Made by a program: the position numbers and the translations under genes
Assembly: GCA_025464005.1 (NCBI GenBank)
Contig: JAODBO010000175.1
Coordinates: 1 to 33,672 of the forward strand
DNA from: Acidimicrobiaceae bacterium
GTDB taxonomy: Bacteria > Actinomycetota > Acidimicrobiia > Acidimicrobiales > Bog-793
DNA: 33,672 nt
Direction: 5' to 3'
Notes under the pieces: generated by a model
What the model was told of the DNA's origin: nothing
The model's database searches: none
Seen by the model: only the letters and a program-made list of their open reading frames with translations
Shown here: piece by piece, positions 1-5,390 of the stretch
Layout: every line of letters starts with the position of its first letter
Numbering within the stretch: position 1 is the stretch's first letter

Positions 1-93
1 TTCTTCAACAAGGCACCGAGACCACCGAAGTTGCCCGACGTCGCGTGGATCAACAAACCACGGGGGGACGAGGACGCAGCTAAGAACCCCTGA
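1..93 (+). CDS. 3' end of an unidentified protein gene
   Basis: An open frame runs from the window edge to a TGA at 91-93 and encodes 30 residues ending in INKPRGDEDAAKNP. The composition (proline, lysine and acidic residues, with no run of arginine) looks like a real C-terminus rather than a shadow frame. No domain can be recognised in so short a piece and no function is proposed. It converges with the minus-strand propeller gene, whose stop lies 57 bp further on. Only the end is visible, so the assignment as coding is moderate at best. Confidence 0.4.
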   Translation, partial: FFNKAPRPPKLPDVAWINKPRGDEDAAKNP

Positions 94-134
94 CCCGTTG
101 TCTCAAAGAGCTTGACAGGTTCCGTTCCGCCTCG

Positions 135-155
135 CGCCTAATTCGCGCCTTAAAC
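135..155 (+). repeat. Imperfect direct repeat, left copy (possible attachment site)
   Basis: The 21 bases CGCCTAATTCGCGCCTTAAAC recur at 3079-3099 with two mismatches in the same orientation. The two copies bracket the propeller, GntR and recombinase genes. This copy overlaps the stop codon of the propeller gene. A pair of direct repeats flanking a tyrosine recombinase is what attL and attR look like, but the mismatches and lack of a tRNA target leave this as inference. Confidence 0.35.
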
Positions 156-1553
156 CTTCGCCGCAGACCAGCTGAACTGACTGCTCCACGTGATCTGGCC
201 GTAGTAGGAAGGCCAGGCACTCGTCGGGAAGAGCGGTGCGGCGATCTTCGTCGGGTTAGCACCCGGACTCGGAATGATCCACAGCGAGTCCGCCGACTCG
301 TAGATCAGGCTTCGTCCGTTGCTTGACCAGACCGGCACCGAGGCCCCTGCGGAGTTCTTCACCTCCGTTGGCTCGGAAGAGCCCGAGCTGAGAAGCCATA
401 GGTGGTGCGTTAAGTACCACTTGGTGAGGGTCGACTGGAAAAAGTTCCCCACACTGGAGGGTGGCGCTTCGACAAACGCGAGCGTCTTCCCGTTAGGCGC
501 CCAGGCCGGGTCGAAGGTGAGTTCGCCGGAAGGTGTGTGGACAACCGAACAGCGGGCCGTCGCAATCACACACGTCTCGATGTTCTTCGTCATCCACGCG
601 TAGCGATTGCCGCCCGAACCAATCGCCAATACGCCGTTCGTGCCAATGGAAACGGTCTTGCCGATAGTCACACCAAGGTCGATCGGCGTTGCTCCGGGCG
701 AGCGGAGTTCGTAGACGTGCATGCCATCAGCTGCGTCGGATTGATCAGGGTCAACCCAGAAGAGCACTCCTTCGTGATGCGGGAGGACCATCACGCCGTT
801 CACGACGTTGCCGTGGAAGCCGCCAGATGGTGGTGAGAACGAGACGGGCGTGGATCGCCACACCGTGCGCTTGCCGGTGAGCGAACTCGCGAGCTGGAGT
901 TGCTCGACGCCGCTAAATGCACCATTCGCTCCGTTCTTCACGACCCGCTGAATAAAGGCGTAGCCGCTGCCATCCGTGGCCCACGCCACAAGATTGGGTG
1001 CGGAACCGGCTCGCTGGACTTGGTCGGAGGACGACACTCGATACAGGGTCGTTCCGACGAGCAGCTCCCCGTTCGGCAGCCAATTCGGTCCGCCCCCAGT
1101 GGTTGTGATCGTTCGCGGTGCGCTCCCATCGGCGCGAGCGACCCCCGCACCACCCTGCCCGACTCCATAGGCGAGCCATTTGCCGTTGGGCGAGAAGGAT
1201 GGCGTGATCGCCGACGCCGCCTCGCCGGTGACCGCTGCGACATGGTTGGTTTGGCCGTCGAGGACATAGAGCGCACCGCGCGAGACGAACGCGAGATTGC
1301 CGTGACCATGGAAGGCCCTCGCGTTGACGAACGGACTCGGCGTGGACGCTGCGAGAGTCGTTGCTCTCGCGATCTTTGGCGTGTTGCTCCCACTCTGCGC
1401 GAAGTACGCAATCAGACCCGCAACGACGAGAACCGCTGCGCACGCGACGGAATAGTGTCGGCGGCGTTGTCGCCGGCGCGCTTCTTCGATCAGTGCTTCG
1501 GCTTCGACGGCCGCGCCATCGTCAAGTAGTGGTGCCGAGTGAAGAGTCTTCAT
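150..1553 (-). CDS. Membrane-anchored TolB/WD40-like beta-propeller protein
   Basis: 467 residues. The N-terminus is cytoplasmic and charged (a run of arginines near residues 27-32), followed by one hydrophobic helix at about 35-52, so the rest faces outward. The exported part carries repeated blades of the TolB/PD40 type, seen as SFSPNGKWLAYG, WAPNGKTLAFVE and WSSNGRSLIYES, each with the S/A-P-N-G-K turn. Such propellers usually bind proteins or glycans; no catalytic residues are evident. The start at 1553 is chosen because GAGGAGGG lies just upstream of ATG; a longer frame to 1700 would run over the GntR gene. The gene follows the GntR regulator by 13 bp on the same strand, so the two are probably one operon and this protein is the likely regulatory target. 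The ligand is unknown. Confidence 0.7.
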   Translation of the reverse strand: MKTLHSAPLLDDGAAVEAEALIEEARRRQRRRHYSVACAAVLVVAGLIAYFAQSGSNTPKIARATTLAASTPSPFVNARAFHGHGNLAFVSRGALYVLDGQTNHVAAVTGEAASAITPSFSPNGKWLAYGVGQGGAGVARADGSAPRTITTTGGGPNWLPNGELLVGTTLYRVSSSDQVQRAGSAPNLVAWATDGSGYAFIQRVVKNGANGAFSGVEQLQLASSLTGKRTVWRSTPVSFSPPSGGFHGNVVNGVMVLPHHEGVLFWVDPDQSDAADGMHVYELRSPGATPIDLGVTIGKTVSIGTNGVLAIGSGGNRYAWMTKNIETCVIATARCSVVHTPSGELTFDPAWAPNGKTLAFVEAPPSSVGNFFQSTLTKWYLTHHLWLLSSGSSEPTEVKNSAGASVPVWSSNGRSLIYESADSLWIIPSPGANPTKIAAPLFPTSAWPSYYGQITWSSQFSWSAAKV

Positions 1554-1566
1554 AGCTGCTCCCTCC

Positions 1567-1917
1567 TCAGGGCATGCTCTCGATGAATCTGACGAGCTCG
1601 TCGCGGCGGAACCCTTCGCGACGAGCGATCTGCACAAGCTCTCGTGCCTTCGAAAGCACGATGCTCCGTTCTGGCGCGCCACCGGCGACCGTGATGCCAC
1701 GTCCCCGACGGAACTCGAGCAAGCCCTCGTCGCGCAACAAACGGAGTGCCCGAAGGACGGTGTTCGTGTTGACGCCGAGGACGGCTGCGAGGTCTCGCGC
1801 AGGTGGCAGTGTCTCGCCGGGTTTCGCTTCGCCGTCCGCGATCGCTCGTCGGATGTCGCCTGCGACCTGATCGTGGAGAAGTGCCGGGTCTGAGCGGTCG
1901 ATCTTGATGCCGATCAT
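1567..1917 (-). CDS. GntR-family (YtrA-type) transcriptional regulator
   Basis: 116 residues from ATG at 1917. The winged helix covers about residues 10-75: DQVAGDIRRAIADGEAKPGETLPPARDLAAVLGVNTNTVLRALRLL in outline, with the typical L-P-P-A/S-R-x-L-A motif and N-T-V recognition helix. After the wing (GRGITVAG) there is only a short helical tail, which is the mark of the YtrA subfamily rather than FadR or HutC types with large ligand domains. YtrA regulators commonly repress their own operon and a membrane system next to them. Here the neighbour is a membrane-anchored propeller 13 bp downstream. An alternative in-frame ATG at 1941 would add eight residues encoded by the inverted repeat itself, so 1917 is preferred. 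Confidence 0.85.
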   Translation of the reverse strand: MIGIKIDRSDPALLHDQVAGDIRRAIADGEAKPGETLPPARDLAAVLGVNTNTVLRALRLLRDEGLLEFRRGRGITVAGGAPERSIVLSKARELVQIARREGFRRDELVRFIESMP

Positions 1918-1918
1918 A

Positions 1919-1937
1919 GTGCTAGCGAGACTAGCAC
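1919..1937 (-). promoter_or_regulatory. Perfect inverted repeat, candidate GntR operator
   Basis: GTGCTAG-CGAGA-CTAGCAC: two perfect 7-bp arms with a 5-bp centre, ending one base before the GntR start codon. On the minus strand the repeat contains TAGTCT (1933-1928), a TANNNT -10-like box that would give a very short leader. A dyad covering the promoter and start fits autoregulation by the YtrA-type protein encoded directly downstream. The palindrome is seen; the binding protein is inferred. Confidence 0.6.
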
Positions 1938-1942
1938 CCATA

Positions 1943-3055
1943 TCAAAGCTCTCCAGTGGCAACGCCACCATGCCCTTGAAGACGGAACGCGTCGAGCTTG
2001 CTCGCAGCCATCGTGTCTGCCTCCGGGAAAAGGTGGCCGTAGCGGTCGTAGGTAAACGCCACACTGGAATGGCCAGCACGTCGAGCGATCTCCATCGGAT
2101 CGACCCCCGCGGCGGCGAGCAGTGCAACGCCGGTGTGCTTCAGGTCATGCGGGCGAAGCGGCGCGAGTCCGGCAGCTTCAACCGCGGGCCGCCACACGTT
2201 GGTCCGCCACTCCTCCGCGTGAAGCAACTCGTGATCGGGTGTCGTGAAGACGTAGGGGCTTCGGCCAAAGCGCGTCACATGGAGTCGTAGTTCCGCGACG
2301 ATTGACGGCGGGAGCATCATCGACCGTCGCCCTGCGTTGGTCTTCGGGGGACCCTCGTGCAACGTCCCAGCGACCTCGACGACATTGTTCGCGACGCGAA
2401 GCCGCCCGGTAAGAAGGTCGATATCGCTTCGGCGTAAGCCCGTCGCCTCCCCGATGCGAAGGGTGGCCCACGCCATCACAAGCACCATCGCTCTCGATCG
2501 CGGCTCGACCGTTGACGCAAGGTGCTCCAGTTCGTCCGCCGTGAGGAACTTGGCTTCGAAGCGCTGTCGACGCGGAAGGCGCGTCCGATCCGATGGATTG
2601 CGATTCAGCGCCCTTATATCCACCGCGAAGTCGAGCACCTGACGCAACACAGTGAAGCTCCGCTGGACGCTCGAAGGCGCAAGTCTCATCGCTAGGCGAT
2701 TCACCCACTCCTGAACGATCTCGTGCGTAATCTCTGCGAGCTGCGCTTCGCCAAGGACTGGGAGCACGTCATGGTCGAGCACCATGCGATCGCGGGCCCG
2801 CGTTGATGGTCGATGTCCTTCACGGGTCTGCCACCAACGCTCGACCACGGACTCGAAGTTGATCCGCTTCGCGTTCGACGCGATGAACCGCCCGTCATGC
2901 GATTCCGAGTGCGCCGACGCGAGTGCGTTGAGTGCCTCTCGCCGCGTTGCGAACGTCCCAACGGCAACCTGTCGACCGAGGTAGGTAACTCGCGCTTGCC
3001 AGCCCTTGCCCATCGGTCGAACAGAGCCCGACGACGGCCTAGCCACGACGGTCAC
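1943..3055 (-). CDS. Tyrosine recombinase / phage-type integrase
   Basis: 370 residues from a GTG at 3055 (ATG at 3013 is an alternative; neither has a clear ribosome site). Layout: an N-terminal arm-binding AP2-like part (GKGWQARVTYLGRQVAVGTFATRREA, about 15-45), a core-binding SAM-like helical domain (about 65-150) and the catalytic domain (about 170-350). Catalytic positions visible are Arg200 (TLRIGEATGL), Lys238 (PPKTNAGRR), His303 in RPHDLKHT, His329 (AGHSS) and nucleophile Tyr339 (DRYGHL). The second catalytic arginine of the HxxR motif is lysine here (Lys306). The protein would integrate or excise a mobile element. Its stop lies one base upstream of the alternative GntR ATG. An integrase next to a regulator and surface protein suggests a small integrated element. 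Confidence 0.85.
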   Translation of the reverse strand: MTVVARPSSGSVRPMGKGWQARVTYLGRQVAVGTFATRREALNALASAHSESHDGRFIASNAKRINFESVVERWWQTREGHRPSTRARDRMVLDHDVLPVLGEAQLAEITHEIVQEWVNRLAMRLAPSSVQRSFTVLRQVLDFAVDIRALNRNPSDRTRLPRRQRFEAKFLTADELEHLASTVEPRSRAMVLVMAWATLRIGEATGLRRSDIDLLTGRLRVANNVVEVAGTLHEGPPKTNAGRRSMMLPPSIVAELRLHVTRFGRSPYVFTTPDHELLHAEEWRTNVWRPAVEAAGLAPLRPHDLKHTGVALLAAAGVDPMEIARRAGHSSVAFTYDRYGHLFPEADTMAASKLDAFRLQGHGGVATGEL

Positions 3056-3361
3056 TGCGAGGCGAGACAGCGATGCTTCGCCTAATTTGCGCCTGAAACT
3101 CGGGACAAATCTGCCGCGTCCTTGCGCTCCATGGCACCACCAGAACCCTTTGGACCTGGTATTTCACCGGAATCGCGCGCGCCACCTCGGCACAGTTGTG
3201 CCTCAGGTGTGCTGCCGATTGCGCCCCTTTCGCGGAGGATGACGAGAGCCGTGAACCAGCGTGACGAGATGCTCCGAGGAGCCTCCGCTGGAACGGGGTT
3301 CGTCATGCCTCAGCCGTGCCTCGGCGCGCTTCGAAGTCGTCGAACGAGTAGGGCGTGAAGA
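3056..3361. other. Gene-poor stretch upstream of the integrase
   Basis: No convincing gene is seen. Content: the right copy of the 21-bp direct repeat (3079-3099) just behind the integrase start, and a perfect 14-bp palindrome, GGCACA-GT-TGTGCC, at 3189-3202, which could be an operator. A small frame at 3241-3358 lacks a ribosome site and family features. Confidence 0.4.
3079..3099 (+). repeat. Imperfect direct repeat, right copy (possible attachment site)
   Basis: CGCCTAATTTGCGCCTGAAAC matches 135-155 at 19 of 21 positions in the same orientation. It lies 24 bp upstream of the integrase GTG, a common place for an attachment site relative to int. Whether it is a recombination core has not been shown. 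Confidence 0.35.
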
Positions 3362-3544
3362 ATGGCCGCGTGCTGGTCGTCTGAGGCGCTGCAGGGGCTC
3401 ACAGGGCCGCTGGATGCCGCCGCGCCAGGCATTCGTGCGCTGGACTCGGTCATTGCGGAAGCGCATAAGCAAATCCGCCGTGGCCAACCCCCACCCCGGC
3501 CAGCGCAGCTCCGGCGGCTGAAGGAATTCTTTTCGGCAGGCTGA
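3362..3544 (+). CDS. Possible small protein of unknown function
   Basis: 60 codons from ATG at 3362 to TGA at 3542-3544. The product has a plausible amphipathic helical stretch (GIRALDSVIAEAHKQIRRG, about residues 23-41) followed by a proline-rich turn and LRRLKEFF, and third positions are mostly G/C, so it could be a genuine small helical protein. There is no strong ribosome site (only GAAGA before ATG) and no recognised family. The stop lies 7 bp before the first 12-bp repeat module. Treat as tentative. Confidence 0.3.
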   Translation: MAACWSSEALQGLTGPLDAAAPGIRALDSVIAEAHKQIRRGQPPPRPAQLRRLKEFFSAG

Positions 3545-3551
3545 GCTGGAC

Positions 3552-3621
3552 CGTCGACGTTCGCGTCGACGTTTTGAGGTCTACGCGTCGACGTTCGCGT
3601 CGACACCCCTCCCGCATACTG
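3552..3621. repeat. Module 1: 12-bp direct repeats plus GCATACTG box
   Basis: CGTCGACGTTCGCGTCGAC occurs twice (3552-3570 and 3586-3604). Each copy contains two 12-bp units beginning CGTCGAC, at 3552, 3564, 3586 and 3598. Nine bases after the last CGTCGAC comes GCATACTG (3614-3621), then CACGAGTGG. Read on the minus strand the box carries an ATG that would start a basic peptide (MREGCRRERRR). Spacing and box recur in modules 2 and 3 although the repeat unit differs. Confidence 0.6.
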
Positions 3622-3689
3622 CACGAGTGGCCGTCCGAAAAATCTTCAGGGCTCAGAAAAGCCACCCCTACCTGCGCTGCGGATGTTTT

Positions 3690-3749
3690 CGCGGACCTTT
3701 CCGGGGACAACTCCGCGGACCTTTTCGCGGACAACGGTTTCGCATACTG
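3690..3749. repeat. Module 2: four 12-bp direct repeats plus GCATACTG box
   Basis: Four consecutive 12-bp units begin at 3690, 3702, 3714 and 3726 with CGCGGAC, CGGGGAC, CGCGGAC and CGCGGAC. Nine bases after the last CGCGGAC is GCATACTG (3742-3749), then ACCCGCGTGG. The geometry is the same as in module 1 with a different unit sequence. On the minus strand the box starts a 25-codon frame made of four-residue units (PRKG, PRSC, PRKG, PRKH). Confidence 0.6.
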
Positions 3750-3780
3750 ACCCGCGTGGGAGAAGTGCGACGACCTGGAC

Positions 3781-3803
3781 CGCGGAGGATGGGAACCTCC
3801 GCG
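3781..3803. terminator. Perfect hairpin following module 2
   Basis: CGCGGAGG-ATGGGAA-CCTCCGCG has an 8-bp perfect stem with a 7-nt loop and is followed on the plus strand by the A/T-richer TCTCAGAAACTTCTAAAC. It could end a short transcript from module 2 or be a protein-binding dyad. There is no U-tract, so termination is not certain. Confidence 0.4.
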
Positions 3804-3831
3804 TCTCAGAAACTTCTAAACAATCTCTCGC

Positions 3832-3867
3832 CGCGGAGGTTTTCGCGGAGGACCGAAGCGCACAATG
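3832..3867. repeat. Module 3: two 12-bp direct repeats plus GCACAATG box
   Basis: Units CGCGGAGGTTTT (3832) and CGCGGAGGACCG (3844) are spaced exactly 12 bp apart. Nine bases after the second CGCGGAG comes GCACAATG (3860-3867), matching GCATACTG at six of eight positions, then GTCTCGCTGG. A hairpin GCTGGGG-AACCGA-CCCCAGC follows at 3873-3892. On the minus strand the box contains GTG starting MRFGPPRKPPRREIV. Confidence 0.5.
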
Positions 3868-3941
3868 GTCTCGCTGGGGAACCGACCCCAGCCACGCGAA
3901 GTTTCTCGGCGCCGACCCACTGGTCGATCAGTTTGGGCCTG

Positions 3942-3978
3942 GGGACTCCGTCCCGAGCGGGGTGCCGCCCCGCACCCC
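3942..3978 (-). terminator. Double hairpin downstream of the methyltransferase gene
   Basis: Two perfect stems lie 35 bp beyond the minus-strand methyltransferase stop: GGGGTGC-CGCCCC-GCACCCC (3959-3978) and GGGAC-TCC-GTCCC (3942-3954). They are GC-rich without a U-tract, as is common for actinobacterial terminators. They probably end the pepN - GDT1 - methyltransferase transcript. Confidence 0.45.
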
Positions 3979-4012
3979 CTATCTCGCGCTTGTGCCTTAC
4001 AAGGTTGTCGTG

Positions 4013-4783
4013 TCAGGGGTCGGCCGCGGTCTCGCACCCATCTCCGAGGGGGAGGCCCGTGAGCCCAGGCAGCTCGTGTCCGAGCCGTCTCAGCACCTTG
4101 AGGCTGCCGCGACTCGCTCCGTGCTCCTCGGTGAAGTCCTTGCTCGCCAGCGCCTCGCGGTAGCACTCGTAGGGGGGACGACCTCCGTCGGCGGGGTCGG
4201 GGAAGACGTCGTGAATCACGAGCAGCCCGCCCGGGGCGACGTGCGGTGCCCACCCGCGATAGTCGGACCATGCGACCTCCTCGCCGTGGCCGCCGTCGAT
4301 GAACACCAGGGCGGCCGGCGTCGCCCAGTCGTCGGCGACGGCTGCCGAATCGCCGACCACAGCGACGACGAGCTTCTCGGCGCCGGCGCGGGCGATCGCG
4401 CGGAGCCAGGCCGGTAGGGAGTCCATGAGGCCGGTCGCCGGGTCCACGAGCGATGCGTCGTGGTGCTCCCAGCCCGCCTGCATCTCCTCCGACCCGCGGT
4501 GGTGGTCGACGCTGTAGAGCAGAGGCGCCGGGACCGCAGCTCCTCCAGCGGATCTGCCCCGCTCGCCGCGTGGTGCCAACGCGATGCCGGCCGCGAGGTA
4601 GAGCGTTGAGCGTCCCTGGTAGGCACCGACCTCGACGAGCGGCCCGAGTCCCGAACATGCGGCCCGGCGACCTGCGAGGTGGAGCGCGATGCCTTCGCAG
4701 TCCGGCATGAATCCGGGTGTCGCTCTGGCAGCAGCAAGCAGAGTATGCGCACGACCGTTCGGCTCGGCCGGCGAGCTAGCCAC
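4013..4783 (-). CDS. Class I SAM-dependent methyltransferase (Methyltransf_24 type)
   Basis: 256 residues from a GTG at 4783 that overlaps the end of the transporter gene by 8 bp. The Rossmann-type methyltransferase signature is clear: LVEVGAYQGRSTLYLA (SAM-binding motif I, about 48-63), YSVDHHRGSEE (motif II, acidic residue for the ribose hydroxyls), LVFIDGGHGEEVAWSDYRGWAPHVAPGG in outline and LLVIHDVFPDP, typical of the CmcI/Methyltransf_24 group in which the D-G-x-H segment binds a metal or substrate hydroxyl. The substrate cannot be read from sequence. Longer frames reach 4885, but they would run over the transporter's C-terminal coding region, so the coupled GTG is preferred. It is the last gene of a minus-strand operon and is followed by a double hairpin. 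Confidence 0.8.
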   Translation of the reverse strand: MASSPAEPNGRAHTLLAAARATPGFMPDCEGIALHLAGRRAACSGLGPLVEVGAYQGRSTLYLAAGIALAPRGERGRSAGGAAVPAPLLYSVDHHRGSEEMQAGWEHHDASLVDPATGLMDSLPAWLRAIARAGAEKLVVAVVGDSAAVADDWATPAALVFIDGGHGEEVAWSDYRGWAPHVAPGGLLVIHDVFPDPADGGRPPYECYREALASKDFTEEHGASRGSLKVLRRLGHELPGLTGLPLGDGCETAADP

Positions 4784-5390
4784 GGATCGCGCTGACGGCG
4801 CTCCAGATGCCAAGGCCCGCAAGGATGAGCCCCGATGCTCGCCGTACGAGGGAAAGCGGCACGAACCGGGCTGCCGATCGCCCAAGCGCCACCCCGAGCG
4901 CGCTCACGAGGACGAAGGCGACTGCTGCACCGGTGAAGACACTCAGCGCGTCGTCGTAGCGGGCGGAGAGGTTGGCGATCACGATCTGGGTCAGGTCCCC
5001 GAACTCCGCCAGCGCGACGATCCCGAAGGTGGTCGCAGCGATTCGCACTCCCGACGGAGGGGCGGTGGCCCCGATACGGGCCGCCTCTTCGTCCGCGATG
5101 TCCGCGCCCGCGACTTCGGCGCGCTCCTCGGAGGAGAGCAAGAGGTAGAGGGCGCCTGCGAGGAACAGGGCGGCGACGACGCCTTCGACGGCCCGGTGCG
5201 GGAGCAAGCCGAGTAGGCGACCGGCGAGCACGCCGATTCCCGCCTGCAGGACGAGCGCCGCCGCCGCTCCGGCCCAGACGGGGAGGGGCCGGTGGCGCGA
5301 CCCGAGGACGACGCAGGATATGAACGTCTTGTCCGGGAGCTCGGCAGGGATGACGATCGCGAACGTCGCGGCAGCGAGCCCGAGGTTCAA
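4776..5390 (-). CDS. UPF0016/GDT1-TMEM165 family cation transporter
   Basis: 204 residues, almost wholly hydrophobic with about six membrane helices in two inverted halves. Each half carries the family E-x-G-D-[KR]-[TS] motif in a modified form: E17-L-P-D-K-T near the start and E129-F-G-D-L-T-Q in the second half. The charged loop between the halves (SSEERAEVAGADIADEEAARI, about 86-106) is variable in the family. Known members export Mn2+ or exchange Ca2+/Mn2+ for protons; by homology this one would remove excess Mn2+. The TTG start at 5390 overlaps the pepN stop as TTGA, giving translational coupling, and the length matches the family. A role linking it to the metal-dependent PepN upstream is only suggestive. 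Confidence 0.8.
   Translation of the reverse strand: MNLGLAAATFAIVIPAELPDKTFISCVVLGSRHRPLPVWAGAAAALVLQAGIGVLAGRLLGLLPHRAVEGVVAALFLAGALYLLLSSEERAEVAGADIADEEAARIGATAPPSGVRIAATTFGIVALAEFGDLTQIVIANLSARYDDALSVFTGAAVAFVLVSALGVALGRSAARFVPLSLVRRASGLILAGLGIWSAVSAIRG

Larger units (their letters stand above)
3545..4012. other. 468-bp repeat-rich segment without a clear gene
   Basis: Between the tentative small gene and the methyltransferase stop there is no supported gene. The segment holds three related modules of 12-bp direct repeats, several perfect hairpins (3781-3803, 3873-3892, 3942-3954, 3959-3978) and, on the minus strand, very short arginine/lysine-rich frames starting inside the conserved box of each module. 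Modules and hairpins are listed separately. Confidence 0.6.

Noticed and set aside
113..144. TTGACA followed by TAATTC as a promoter
   Set aside because: Spacing is 21 bp and the only gene it could drive on the plus strand would read antisense into the propeller gene.
3552..3604. CRISPR-like direct repeats
   Set aside because: Only two 19-bp copies with a 15-bp gap, internally periodic at 12 bp, no unique spacers of normal length and no cas genes.
3816..4658. Long minus-strand open frame of 280 codons
   Set aside because: Product is extremely arginine-rich and it overlaps the methyltransferase in another frame; typical GC-rich shadow.
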